From BOG-908 sp963850605 (GTDB lineage Bacteria > Pseudomonadota > Alphaproteobacteria > Acetobacterales > Acetobacteraceae): a DNA stretch of 64,000 bases. Positions 54,308-63,330 of the stretch are shown here, piece after piece. A program made the position numbers and the translations under genes. The stretch's first letter is position 1, and every line of letters starts with the position of its first letter. Below the pieces are notes generated by a model. The model was not told where the DNA came from. It did no database searches and saw only the letters and a program-made list of their open reading frames with translations. Where the stretch lies: contig CAWKLX010000002.1 of NCBI GenBank assembly GCA_963850605.1, positions 496,001 through 560,000 of the forward strand, read 5' to 3'.

Positions 54308-55978
54308 TCACGATGATGGATGCAGGAACTCGTGCACCGCCTGAACCACTACCGATCCCTCGCCCACGCCTGATGCCACGCGCTTGACCGAGCCGGAGCG
54401 CACATCCCCCACCGCATAGATGCCGGGTTTGGTGGTGGCGAAGGTGGAGGCGAGTGGTTTGCCGTCCGCATCTCGGCCGGTTCGGACAAAACCTTTGTCG
54501 TCCAGCTCCAGGCAATCCCGCAGCCATTCCGAATTCGGCGCGGCGCCGATCATGACGAAGACGCTGGTGATGTCGTGCGTTTCACTCTCGCCGGTGTCGC
54601 GATTGGTCCAGGTGACCTGGCGCAATACCTCGTCACCGTCCAACGCGGTAATCTCGGTGTGTGGATGCAGCGTGATTTTCTCGGAGCACGTGATGCGCTG
54701 TACCAGATAGTCCGACATGGTGGCGGCCAGCCCTTCGGCACGCACCAGGATGTGGACGTGGGCGACGGAGCGCGACAGGAACACGGCGGCCTGACCGGCG
54801 GAGTTGCCGCCGCCAACCACCACCACCTCGCCGCCGCCGCACAACTGCGCCTCCATGCCGGTGGCCGCGTAGTGGATACCCTGGCCCTCGAATCGTTCGT
54901 AGCCGGGCACATCCAGCTTGCGATAGCGCGCGCCCGTGGCCACCACGATGGCGCGCGCCTGCAATGCACTGCCGTCCTCCAGCCGGAGGCGGTATGGTGT
55001 CGCCCCGCAATCGATCCCCTCCACCTGGCGAGCGATGGCTAGCCGGGCGCCGAATTTTTGCGCCTGCACCTGGGCGCGCCCCGCGAGTGCCTGGCCGGAT
55101 ACGCCGGTCGGGAACCCCAGATAATTTTCGATCTTGGAGGAGGTGCCGGCCTGTCCACCGGGGGCCAAGCGCTCCAGCACGATCGTCGTCAAACCTTCCG
55201 ACGCGGCATAGACGGCCGCGGCCAGCCCGGACGGGCCGGCGCCCACCACCGCGACGTCGAACAATCGGTCAGGGTCGATCTCCTCGGCAATGCCCAGTTC
55301 GCGGGCGAGCGCCGCGATGTCGGGGCGCCGCAGCACACGCTCGCCCGGAGCCACGACGACCGGCAGGGCCTGCGGCGAGATATCGAAACATTCGAAGAAC
55401 CCGCTAGCGTCGGGGTCGGTGTCGGTGTCCAGCAGCCGGTGGGGATAGCCGTTGCGTGTCAGAAAAGTAATCAGCTGCAGCGTATGCGCCGCATGGCCGG
55501 AACCAACGACGACCACGCCGCCCTGGGCGTGGCGGATGAAGCCTGTGCGACGCAGAATGAAAGCGCGCATCAGGATCTCGCCGATATCGGCCTCGGTGCT
55601 GACCATGCGGCGGAAATCGGCGCGGCGAACCCGTAGTACCCGGCTATCCTGGGTGACCCGGCCCGTCACCAGGATCTCGCGGTCGTTGAACAGGTCGAGC
55701 TCGCCCGTGAACTGGCGATCGGTGTGGGTGGTGATCACATGACATGTGCCGTGCTCGTCGGTATCAACGATGTCGATGGCGCCATGCAGCACCAGGAAGA
55801 AATCGACGCCGCGCTGGCCGCGGGCGAACACTTCCGTTCCCGCCCGCATATCCTCGGCCTGACCGTAATGGGCGATGCGACCCGCCATCTCCTCTGTCAG
55901 GTGGGGGTAGATCTGCGCTTCCCTGGTATAGGGGTCGGTGGGGTCCAGGTCGGTCTCGGGCAAGGGGGCGTCGGCCAT
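54308..55978 (-). CDS. cNMP-binding domain fused to thioredoxin-reductase-like flavoprotein
   Basis: A 556-residue fusion. Residues about 20-140 are a cyclic-nucleotide-binding beta-roll (GVDFFLVLHGAIDIVD, FTGELDLFN). A short linker domain is followed from about residue 240 by an FAD domain (VAVVGAGPSGLAAAVYAASEG) and an NADPH domain (VVVVGGGNSAGQAAVF). The usual redox CxxC is replaced by YAATGMEAQLC, so it cannot act as an ordinary thioredoxin reductase. FAIGDVRS-like GIYAVGDVRSGSVKRVA ends the FAD site. It may reduce a partner protein or act as a signal-controlled oxidase. Confidence 0.87.
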   Translation of the reverse strand: MADAPLPETDLDPTDPYTREAQIYPHLTEEMAGRIAHYGQAEDMRAGTEVFARGQRGVDFFLVLHGAIDIVDTDEHGTCHVITTHTDRQFTGELDLFNDREILVTGRVTQDSRVLRVRRADFRRMVSTEADIGEILMRAFILRRTGFIRHAQGGVVVVGSGHAAHTLQLITFLTRNGYPHRLLDTDTDPDASGFFECFDISPQALPVVVAPGERVLRRPDIAALARELGIAEEIDPDRLFDVAVVGAGPSGLAAAVYAASEGLTTIVLERLAPGGQAGTSSKIENYLGFPTGVSGQALAGRAQVQAQKFGARLAIARQVEGIDCGATPYRLRLEDGSALQARAIVVATGARYRKLDVPGYERFEGQGIHYAATGMEAQLCGGGEVVVVGGGNSAGQAAVFLSRSVAHVHILVRAEGLAATMSDYLVQRITCSEKITLHPHTEITALDGDEVLRQVTWTNRDTGESETHDITSVFVMIGAAPNSEWLRDCLELDDKGFVRTGRDADGKPLASTFATTKPGIYAVGDVRSGSVKRVASGVGEGSVVVQAVHEFLHPSS

Positions 55979-56036
55979 GCAGCACTCCCATCAGGAAAAA
56001 GGTGGCGGTTCGAACCGGCCTGGTCTGCAAAGTAGG

Positions 56037-56192
56037 ATGCCGACCAAGGTTTCCCAACAGCGGCGTCGCCGTCGTCAAGCCAAGGCGGCGGCCCGGCATC
56101 GGGCGAGCAGCGCGGGCGTGCGGCTTGCGCCCAAGGCGGCGCGAGCCACCTCTACGGCGTATTCGAGATGGTTTCGCGACGGGTTGCAGTGA
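56037..56192 (+). CDS. candidate 51-residue basic protein
   Basis: A short Arg/Ala/Lys-rich ORF (begins MPTKVSQQRRRRRQAKA) without a recognised family. It could be a small nucleic-acid-binding protein, or a chance open frame in GC-rich DNA. AGG directly precedes the ATG, too close for a good ribosome site. Listed because nothing else explains the interval between the fusion oxidoreductase and the ABC exporter. Confidence 0.25.
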   Translation: MPTKVSQQRRRRRQAKAAARHRASSAGVRLAPKAARATSTAYSRWFRDGLQ

Positions 56193-56404
56193 GTGAGAAC
56201 GCCGCTCGCCACTGGACGGCCGACCAGTGCATCGACGCGCAAACCCGCTCGTGGCAGGCATGACCAGGCACCAGGTATGGTTCACAAGATCGCCGCTAGC
56301 AGGAGACGACAACACGACATGGGCCGCCCCAACACCACACTATCCTGGCTCCGAAACGTGAACGGAGCCTTGCGCCTGCGCCGCCTCTCTGGCGGAGCAG
56401 GCCG

Positions 56405-58162
56405 GTGAAGCCGCGCGCCAATCCCGCCTCGCTACGCCTGCTGCTGCCCTTTCTGCGCCCCTATCTGGGCCATGTCGCCGGTGCCAGCGCCGCCCTGGTT
56501 GTGGCAGCCGTGCTGGTTCTGGGCATCGGCCAGGGATTGCGGCGGCTGATTGACAGCGGTTTCGGATCGCACAGCCCGGCCGCGCTGAACTGGGCGGCGG
56601 CCGGGATGTTCGGGGTTGTCGCCCTGTTGGCGCTGGCCACCTACGCCCGGTTTTCGCTGATCTCCTGGCTGGGCGAACGTGTCGGCGCCGACCTCCGGCG
56701 CGCGCTGTTCGACCACGTGATCTCGCTCTCGCCGGGTTATTTCGAGACGGCACGCACGGGTGATATCCTCAGCCGCATGACGGCCGATGTCAGCGTGTTG
56801 CAGGCGCTGGTCGGTTCGGCGATCTCTATGTGGGTGCGCAACGCGCTGATGGCGGTGGGCGCGCTTGCCCTTTTAGTGGCCACCAGCCCGAAGCTTGCCG
56901 GCATTGTGGTGCTGGTGGTGCCGCTTGTGGTGGCGCCGCTGATCTTTTTCGGCCGCCGCGAAAAACGCCTTTCGCGGGTGGCGCAGGACCGGGTGGGGGA
57001 CCTGGGTGCCTATGCGGAGGAGACGCTGACGGCCCTGCCAACCGTGCAGGCCTTCACGCACGAGCCGGTGGACCGCCGGCTGTTTGCCGAGAGGACCGAG
57101 CAATCCGTGACCGCCGCCGTGCGCCGCATCCGCACCCGCGCGCTGCTGATCCTGGTGGTCATCATGCTCGGTTTCGGCGCCATCACCTTCAGCCTGTGGG
57201 TGGGTGGGCAGGACGTGATCGCGGGGCGGATGACGGGCGGGGATCTGGCCGCTTTCGTGTTCTATGCGGTCATGCTGGCCGGCGCGGGCGGCACGCTGTC
57301 CGAGCTGTGGGGCGAGATGCAGCGGGCGGCGGGAGCGGCCGACCGCCTGGCCGAGCTGCTGGGTGAACGCCCGACGATCACTGCCCCGGCGCACCCCGTG
57401 CGGTTCACAGCAGGTGCCAGGGGCGCGTTGGCGCTGCGCGACGTGACGTTCCGGTATCCGTCGCGTCCGGATGCCCCGGCGCTGGAAAATCTTTCCTTCG
57501 AGGTGGCGCCGGGCGAGACGGTGGCGCTGGTCGGCCCATCCGGCGCGGGGAAATCGACCGTCTTCGCCTTGCTGCAGCGCTTCTATGACGTGCAATCGGG
57601 CGGCGTGGCGGTGGACGGGGTGGACGTGCGCGATGCCGATCCGGCCGATTTGCGCGCGCGGCTGGCGGTGGTGCCACAGGACCCGGTCATATTTTCCGCC
57701 AATGCGTGGGAGAACATACGCTACGGCCGGCCCGATGCCTCCGACGACGAGGTGCGCGATGCGGTGGAGGCGGCGGCCGCGGATTTCTTGCACGAGCTGC
57801 CGGACGGGCTGGATACGTTTCTGGGTGAAAAAGGCGTGCGGCTGTCCGGCGGCCAGCGTCAGCGCGTGGCGATCGCGCGCGCCATTCTGCGGCGCGCGCC
57901 GATCCTGCTGCTGGACGAGGCGACCAGCGCGCTGGATGCCGAATCCGAACAGGCGGTTCAGCACGCGTTAACCGTGCTGGCGCATGACCGCACCACGCTG
58001 GTGGTGGCGCACCGCCTGGCCACCATCCGCCGTGCGGACCGCATCGTGGTGATCGAGCGCGGGCGTGTGGTGGCCCAGGGCACGCATGACGCGCTGGCCC
58101 GTGGCGACGGGCTGTATGCCCGGCTTGCCGCACTGCAATTCGATGCTGCGCCGGCGGCTTGA
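56405..58162 (+). CDS. ABC transporter, ATP-binding/permease (MsbA-like)
   Basis: A 585-residue half-transporter with the exporter fold. Six membrane helices (about residues 20-285) are followed by a nucleotide-binding domain: Walker A GPSGAGKST, Q-loop VPQDPVIFS, signature LSGGQRQRV, Walker B ILLLDEATSALD and H-loop VVAHRL. The substrate is unknown; lipid or drug export is usual. It starts with GTG at 56405. Confidence 0.92.
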   Translation: MKPRANPASLRLLLPFLRPYLGHVAGASAALVVAAVLVLGIGQGLRRLIDSGFGSHSPAALNWAAAGMFGVVALLALATYARFSLISWLGERVGADLRRALFDHVISLSPGYFETARTGDILSRMTADVSVLQALVGSAISMWVRNALMAVGALALLVATSPKLAGIVVLVVPLVVAPLIFFGRREKRLSRVAQDRVGDLGAYAEETLTALPTVQAFTHEPVDRRLFAERTEQSVTAAVRRIRTRALLILVVIMLGFGAITFSLWVGGQDVIAGRMTGGDLAAFVFYAVMLAGAGGTLSELWGEMQRAAGAADRLAELLGERPTITAPAHPVRFTAGARGALALRDVTFRYPSRPDAPALENLSFEVAPGETVALVGPSGAGKSTVFALLQRFYDVQSGGVAVDGVDVRDADPADLRARLAVVPQDPVIFSANAWENIRYGRPDASDDEVRDAVEAAAADFLHELPDGLDTFLGEKGVRLSGGQRQRVAIARAILRRAPILLLDEATSALDAESEQAVQHALTVLAHDRTTLVVAHRLATIRRADRIVVIERGRVVAQGTHDALARGDGLYARLAALQFDAAPAA

Positions 58163-58195
58163 CCGGGGTAGGCTCGCGCGCGAGAGGAGCTTGCG

Positions 58196-58276
58196 ATGCC
58201 TGGCGATCCGCATGATCCGTCGAGATTGGAGCCGCGGCTGACGCCCGATTGCGACATCGATGCCTTGGTTGAATAG
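58196..58276 (+). CDS. candidate 26-residue peptide
   Basis: A GAGGAG ribosome site lies 6 bases before an ATG that opens a 26-codon acidic ORF (begins MPGDPHDPSRLEPRL). No family is recognised. It follows the ABC exporter and may be a remnant of a longer gene. Only translation evidence would decide. Confidence 0.25.
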   Translation: MPGDPHDPSRLEPRLTPDCDIDALVE

Positions 58277-58364
58277 GCCAGCCTGGCTGGCTCCGGCGCG
58301 GATGCCGCAGACCTGTCGGCCAAGCTCGCCAAGCCCGGTCGATAGTTTGGCGGCTGCTCGACAC

Positions 58365-58991
58365 ATGGCGTCGAGCGGCCATCATCCGGTCCGCCTCGCA
58401 TGTATGACGGTGCTGATACTGACGGTCGCGGTCGGGTCCGGCCTGCACGCGGCGCGCGCGGCGTTTCCGAGGCGGTTGATCGAGGAGCCGGTATTCGGCC
58501 TTGTCTTCGCGCCGGACAAGGCGCGTTTCGACACGCTTGGGCTGTCGGAATTGCCCGAGCCGTGCCGCGCACCGCTGTTGGCCGAGTATGTGCCGCAAGC
58601 GCGCTTTCTTGTTTATGCGGATCAGGCGTTTTCCGGTGCGCGTTACCTCGTGTTGGGCGACAGGACCGAGGGTGCTCTTCTGGCGATCCGGGCCGGCAAG
58701 TGCGACAAATTCGGCGTGCTGCCCGTCTTGCTGCACCGCTCTCCTCAGTCGCTGAAGCTCGAGGGCGCGATTGACATGCCGCCCGAGGACATCCGCAAGG
58801 TGTTTGCGGACGTGCTGGCCCGCTACACCCGGGCGTTCGGCGGCAAGCAGCGTTTCTTCGCCTGGCTGGATACCATGACAGGCGCAATGCGGGCCCGGTG
58901 CTCGGACACGCCGCAGGCCGACTGTTCGCCGACCTGGCACACGCTGCCCGCCGATTTACAGGCCATGCTGGAGGCAAGCCGGCACAATTGA
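58365..58991 (+). CDS. exported hypothetical protein, 208 aa
   Basis: Not recognised. A signal-like N-terminus (hydrophobic MTVLILTVAVGSGLHAARA after a 13-residue lead) is followed by a globular domain with four cysteines (PCRAPL, GKCDKF, ARCSD, DCSPTW) that could form disulfides in the periplasm. The start at 58365 or the inner Met at 58404 are both possible. It ends 13 bp before the convergent otsB stop. Confidence 0.6.
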   Translation: MASSGHHPVRLACMTVLILTVAVGSGLHAARAAFPRRLIEEPVFGLVFAPDKARFDTLGLSELPEPCRAPLLAEYVPQARFLVYADQAFSGARYLVLGDRTEGALLAIRAGKCDKFGVLPVLLHRSPQSLKLEGAIDMPPEDIRKVFADVLARYTRAFGGKQRFFAWLDTMTGAMRARCSDTPQADCSPTWHTLPADLQAMLEASRHN

Positions 58992-59004
58992 GCGTGGCGC
59001 CGGC

Positions 59005-59736
59005 CTATTGCAGCCGGTGCGCGTCGCGGGCCAGGCTGGCGATCCAGCGCCTGACCCCCGCCGCATCGCCGAACAGGTCGGGTACGCGCAGGCCGATGCC
59101 ACCCAGATCGCGCGCGGCGTGCATGCCATCCTCGTCGGTCACGTCGTCGCCCACGAACACCGGCGCGCGTCCGGCGAACGGGGCCCGGCGCATCAGCGCA
59201 CGCACCGCCGTGCCCTTGTCCGCGCCGACGGGCCGTAGCTCCCATGCCATCTTGGCAGCCAGCAGCACGTGAGTGCCTGGGGTCTCGGCCAGCAACCGCT
59301 CCAGCCTCACGCGCAATGCCGGGCCCGCGTCCGGCACCGCGCGATAGTGCAGAACCAGGCCGTGTGTTTTCGCTTCGACCAGTGCGCCGGAGTTCTGCGC
59401 GGCCAGCGCCTCGGCCGCCTCTCGCCAGGACTCCGGCACCGACGGCAGCGCGACCGTTTCGACAGGCCCACCCGGGGCGTGCCGGATGGCCGTGCCGTGC
59501 TCGCCGGCCACCGCGAACGGTACTTCGCCCAGCAGCGCATCAACCTGGGCGATCGGCCGGCCCGTGACCACGGCCAGCGCATCCCCGCATAGCGCGCGCA
59601 AGGTCGTCAGGTCACGCAGCAGGCCTGGCGCCACGACGACCTGGCCAGGCGTGGGGGCGATATCCAGCAGCGTGCCGTCCAGATCGAGCAACAGGGCGGC
59701 GCGTGCCAGTGGCGGCAGGTCGGACAGGACGTTCAT
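59005..59736 (-). CDS. otsB: trehalose-6-phosphate phosphatase
   Basis: HAD-family phosphatase that releases trehalose, a stress sugar. The nucleophile Asp is D18 in LLLDLDGTLLDI, with D20 beside it. VTGRPIAQVD and GDDVTDEDGMHAA complete the HAD motifs. Length 243. The synthase otsA is not in the window, so it may lie elsewhere. The second copy of the 107-bp repeat is just upstream. Confidence 0.92.
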   Translation of the reverse strand: MNVLSDLPPLARAALLLDLDGTLLDIAPTPGQVVVAPGLLRDLTTLRALCGDALAVVTGRPIAQVDALLGEVPFAVAGEHGTAIRHAPGGPVETVALPSVPESWREAAEALAAQNSGALVEAKTHGLVLHYRAVPDAGPALRVRLERLLAETPGTHVLLAAKMAWELRPVGADKGTAVRALMRRAPFAGRAPVFVGDDVTDEDGMHAARDLGGIGLRVPDLFGDAAGVRRWIASLARDAHRLQ

Positions 59737-59769
59737 GCCTGCGGCATTACCGTCCTGCCCAGCGCCCGG

Positions 59770-59877
59770 CTAGAGCATGGTCCGTTCGCATTGGCTCACG
59801 GACCAAGCTCTAGCTCATTGTTTTGGCGAGCATCTTTGTCCGACCGAACGACTCCGTTCGATTGGATGATGCTCTAG
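59770..59877. repeat. CTAG-bounded palindromic repeat, copy 2
   Basis: Near-identical (about seven substitutions, one extra T) to 959-1065, in the same orientation. The left-hand half, cattggctcacggaccaagc and flanks, is conserved base for base; most changes fall in the right-hand hairpin. It lies between otsB and the first beta-repeat protein and carries no ORF. Confidence 0.85.
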
Positions 59878-59898
59878 CCTGGGCGGCCACACGCGCGA

Positions 59899-61200
59899 TC
59901 AGTGGCCGACCATGGCCATGTGGGCCGAGGCGAGGCCGATCACCCCGCCACCCGCGCTGTCCTGGGTGAAGGTGAACGCGTTGCTGGCGTAGCTGCCCGC
60001 CAGCAGCAGCGTGTCCACCACATGACCGCCCGAGGTCAGACTCAGCACATCGGTGCTGGCGTTGAACCCCATGCCGTCGATCCCGGCCATGGTGATCGTG
60101 TCGCCCGCCGCAAAGCCGGCAATGGTCGCGTGGTCGGCGACACCGTGTGCCAGCGACAGCGTGCCGTCACTTCCATCGAAGGAGATGCGGGGCACGCCGA
60201 TGCTGGCGCCATTGATCGCCAGCGTGCTGCCGGCCGCGATGTGCACCTGGCCGCTGCCGGAGATCGAGCTGTTCAGCACCAGCGTACCGCCGCTGGCCGT
60301 GACACTCCCGCCATCGGTGATGCCGGCCGAATGCTGCCCGGCCGCACCCACCGAGACCGTGCCGAAGCCGGACAGCGTGCCCCCGTTCAGCATCAGTCCC
60401 GGATACGCGTTGGCAACGTTCAACGTGCCGCCGAATAGATTTGCCGAACTGCCCATCGATATCTTCAGCGACTGCACCACCGAGAAGGTGCTGCCGGCTT
60501 CGATGTTGATCGTGCCGGTGCCGATGCCGGTGCCGGCCGGCGGTGGCGTATCGGTGTCGACACCGTTGCCGCCGATGATGGCGAAGGTGCCGACCGACAG
60601 GGTCGAGCCGCCGGACAGGGTTACACTGCCCACGCCACCCTTGTTGGCGCCGATGCCGAAGCAGTAGCCGACGGTCACCTGGCTCGCATCGCTGACGGTC
60701 AGTGTGCCGATGCCCGACAGGCCAACGAACATGCGGTCGCTATTGTGCCAGACGGCGTCATCGACGGTCATGGTGCCTTGGCTGTGCAGATGCTGGCCGA
60801 TCTTGCCGTCACGCGTGGCAAGCACCGGCCGAGTCGCGCCATCACCCTGTACGTGCACTGTTCCGACTGCGTCCTTGCCGACAATCAGGCCGCCCGCATC
60901 ATGCAGCGCCGAGGTCGACGTGAAATTCGCCACAGCCCCGTCACACACCATGAAGCTGTTGCAGTGGTTGGTGGACATGGTGCTGAGCGTGCCGTTGATG
61001 GTGACCTGCTCATTTCCCAGCATCATCATCCGGTACACGCCAAAGCTGGTGTCCAGCTCGGCGCCGGTCGTCAGCAGCCCGATGCTGGACGTGGTGTTGG
61101 GCACCACGCCGCCCATCCAATTGGCCGGATCAGACCAATTGCCGGTCTGGCCTTGGCCACTGAAGGTGACCGTTCCCTTGGGAAGCCCGCTATGTGACAT
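59899..61200 (-). CDS. beta-repeat surface protein, paralog 1
   Basis: A 433-residue Gly/Ser/Thr-rich protein, probably a right-handed beta-solenoid. It has no signal peptide. The N-terminus has a GNWSDPANWMGG motif seen in autotransporter-like surface proteins; the middle is repeated strand-turn units (GSTLSVGTFAIIGGNG, ASGGTLVLNSSISG), and the C-terminal GFAAGDTITMAGIDGM module resembles a secretion or anchoring domain. It is about 70-75% identical by eye to the next gene. The lack of a signal peptide suggests type I secretion. Confidence 0.7.
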   Translation of the reverse strand: MSHSGLPKGTVTFSGQGQTGNWSDPANWMGGVVPNTTSSIGLLTTGAELDTSFGVYRMMMLGNEQVTINGTLSTMSTNHCNSFMVCDGAVANFTSTSALHDAGGLIVGKDAVGTVHVQGDGATRPVLATRDGKIGQHLHSQGTMTVDDAVWHNSDRMFVGLSGIGTLTVSDASQVTVGYCFGIGANKGGVGSVTLSGGSTLSVGTFAIIGGNGVDTDTPPPAGTGIGTGTINIEAGSTFSVVQSLKISMGSSANLFGGTLNVANAYPGLMLNGGTLSGFGTVSVGAAGQHSAGITDGGSVTASGGTLVLNSSISGSGQVHIAAGSTLAINGASIGVPRISFDGSDGTLSLAHGVADHATIAGFAAGDTITMAGIDGMGFNASTDVLSLTSGGHVVDTLLLAGSYASNAFTFTQDSAGGGVIGLASAHMAMVGH

Positions 61201-61286
61201 CTGAAGTCCTGTAATCCCCTGTCAGAGACACAAGGATGACGCGAAAGCTTTGCCATCGCGTTAACGTCTCATGTTGTAGATGGAAT

Positions 61287-61316
61287 GGTCCGGCCCGCGC
61301 GCGGGAGGGCCGGACC
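61287..61316 (-). terminator. hairpin after beta-repeat paralog 2
   Basis: GGTCCGGCCC (61287-61296) and GGGCCGGACC (61307-61316) form a perfect 10-bp stem with a 10-base loop. It follows the stop of paralog 2 by 8 bp and lies before paralog 1, so the two genes probably have separate transcripts. Confidence 0.75.
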
Positions 61317-61324
61317 GCACCCAA

Positions 61325-62617
61325 TCAATGCCCTATCGTCGCCATGTGCGTCGACGCGAAGCCGATCACCGCGCCCGCGCTCGTTTCCGTCAGGGAAAAG
61401 GCGGTGCTCGCATACGTGCCCGTGAGCTGCAGCTGATCGACGACATGGCCGCCCGAACTCAGGCTCAGTACGTCGGTGCTGGCGTTGAAACTCATCGCGT
61501 CCACGCCGGCCATCAGAATGCTGTCGCCCGCGGCGAAGCCGGTAATCGTTGCATGGTCGGCGATGCCGTGGGCCAGGTCGAGCGTGCCGTTGCTGCCGGT
61601 AAACGCGATGCTGGGCACGCCGATGCTATGGCCGTTGATGGCGAGCGTGCTGCCGGACGCGATCTGCAGCGCCCCTGTGCCGGCAATCGAACTGTTCAGC
61701 ACCAGCGTGCCGCCGCTGGCGGTCACCACGCCGTTATCGGTGATCCCGGCCGAATTCTGCCCCGCTGGCCCGACCGATACGGTGCCGTAGCCGGACAACG
61801 CGCCGGACAGCATCAGGCCGGGATACGCGTTGCCCACACTCACGGTGCCGCCCGCCAGCGTCACCGTGCTGCCCGCCGAAACCTGCAGCGACATCGCCGC
61901 GGAGAAAGTGCTGCCCGCGCCCACCGTCAGTGTGCCGGTGCCGGTGCCGGTGCCGGGCGGCGGCGGCGTATCGGTATCGATGCCGTTGCCGCCGATGATA
62001 GCGAACGTGCCGACCGACAAGGTCGATCCGCCCGACAAGGTCACATGGCCGGTGCCGCCCAGATTCGCGCCGATGCCGAAACAGGCCGCCACGCTCACAT
62101 GCGTGCCGGCGCTTTCCGTCAGGTTGCCGATACCGGACAGGCCCACGAACATGCGATCACTGACGTTCCAGACCGCATCGTTCAGCGTCATGGTGCCATT
62201 GCTGTTCTGGTGCTGGCCGATCTTGCCGTCGCGCGAGTTCAGCACGGGATGTGCGGCACCGTTTCCGATCGCGGAGAACGTGCCGGTCGCCTCAACACCC
62301 ACGATCAGCCCGCCGGCGTCGTTCAGCACCGATGTCGAGGTGAAATTCGTCGTCGCGTTGTCGCAGACCATGAAGCTGCGGCACAGATTGGTCGAGGTCG
62401 TGGTCAGCGTGCCGTTGATGGTCAGTGTCTCGTTACCGAGCACCATCATGTTGAACACGGAAAAACTGCTGTTCAGCGTTTCATTCGCGTTGAACAGGGC
62501 GGTGGAGGATGTGGTGTTCGGCAGGACGTTGCCGGTCCAGTTGGCCGGGTCGGACCAATTGCCGGCCTGACCGTGGCCGCTGAACATAATCGAGCCGTTG
62601 GGGAGTGTGCTTGCCAT
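61325..62617 (-). CDS. beta-repeat surface protein, paralog 2
   Basis: A 430-residue copy of paralog 1. It shares GNWSDPANWTGN, the paired cysteines (STNLCRSFMVCDN and ACFGIGAN) and the C-terminal GFAAGDSILMAGVDAMSFNA module. The start is the Met at 62617; the frame is open for 20 more codons upstream. The tandem pair arose by duplication. It separates DUF2155 from the rest of its usual neighbourhood. Confidence 0.7.
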   Translation of the reverse strand: MASTLPNGSIMFSGHGQAGNWSDPANWTGNVLPNTTSSTALFNANETLNSSFSVFNMMVLGNETLTINGTLTTTSTNLCRSFMVCDNATTNFTSTSVLNDAGGLIVGVEATGTFSAIGNGAAHPVLNSRDGKIGQHQNSNGTMTLNDAVWNVSDRMFVGLSGIGNLTESAGTHVSVAACFGIGANLGGTGHVTLSGGSTLSVGTFAIIGGNGIDTDTPPPPGTGTGTGTLTVGAGSTFSAAMSLQVSAGSTVTLAGGTVSVGNAYPGLMLSGALSGYGTVSVGPAGQNSAGITDNGVVTASGGTLVLNSSIAGTGALQIASGSTLAINGHSIGVPSIAFTGSNGTLDLAHGIADHATITGFAAGDSILMAGVDAMSFNASTDVLSLSSGGHVVDQLQLTGTYASTAFSLTETSAGAVIGFASTHMATIGH

Positions 62618-62737
62618 TGTCGCAATCCGTTGCTGTCGTTTCCGATAGGCGCAGGATGGCGGCGGGGACTTACGCACTTATTAAAGCGGATCGCACGGCA
62701 TGAGGCGCTCGCGCGTTTGTGAGACGGTTTGGTCGTG

Positions 62738-63127
62738 TCAGTCACATCCGGCAAGCTGGATGTCGTACACAGGATGTTCCAGCATGTTTGCCGCCGGCTC
62801 GTTTTGCAGGATCCAGCCGTCGAAATCGGGCGCGCCCTGACGGCTGTCGGTAACCGACAGATGCGCGGCCGCGTCACGAGGTAGATCGTCCGGTCGCACG
62901 GCACAGGCACGCAGCGTGATGGACAGCGTTTGCAGCCGCGCCGTCTCGCCCACCTTCAGGCTGAGCGATTGCACGGTGGAATCGATCTTGTCGAGCACGC
63001 GTACAGTGCCCGCTTGGCGCTGCACCCAGCTGTCAGGCGGCGAAATGGTGGGCGGTGCCACGATATCGGCCGCATGCGCCGGCAGGCTGGCCAGGGAGGC
63101 GAGCACCAGGGCATGGCCGATGTTCAT
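62738..63127 (-). CDS. DUF2155 domain protein, exported
   Basis: A 129-residue exported protein of the DUF2155 family, unknown function, widely conserved in alphaproteobacteria. Signal peptide about 19 residues (ending PAHAAD). The conserved core VRVLDKIDSTVQSLSLKVGE and the FDGWILQNEPAANMLEHPVYDI motif are complete. The ATG overlaps the stop of the upstream small ORF by 4 bp. In related genomes it lies between mlaD/NDUFA12 and aat; aat is not found here. Confidence 0.87.
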   Translation of the reverse strand: MNIGHALVLASLASLPAHAADIVAPPTISPPDSWVQRQAGTVRVLDKIDSTVQSLSLKVGETARLQTLSITLRACAVRPDDLPRDAAAHLSVTDSRQGAPDFDGWILQNEPAANMLEHPVYDIQLAGCD

Positions 63128-63330
63128 TGGCGTGGAGCGCTCAGACCGGTGACAAGATCGGCGATGGCGCGGCGCATGAACGCCTCGTCCACGCCCATCA
63201 GCAGCGCATCCTCGAACGCGTCCTGCATCACGTGGCGCAGCTCCTCGAAATTCTCGTCGAGCACGGTGACTTTGTCGCGGCAGGATACAGGCTCGCCATC
63301 CGCCTGTGGCCAGATCTTCGGGCGCGTCAC
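63124..63330 (-). CDS. small conserved hypothetical protein, 68 aa
   Basis: Not recognised. A 68-residue acidic soluble protein (VLDENFEELRHVMQDAFEDAL) without signal or membrane span. It overlaps mlaD and DUF2155 by 4 bp on each side, so it is certainly translated with them. It may assist the envelope function of the operon, but nothing proves this. Confidence 0.7.
   Translation of the reverse strand: MTRPKIWPQADGEPVSCRDKVTVLDENFEELRHVMQDAFEDALLMGVDEAFMRRAIADLVTGLSAPRQ

Noticed and set aside
61280..62722. 480-codon plus-strand frame opposite beta-repeat paralog 2
   Set aside because: Mirrors the repeats of the opposite strand; the same mirror is seen opposite paralog 1.
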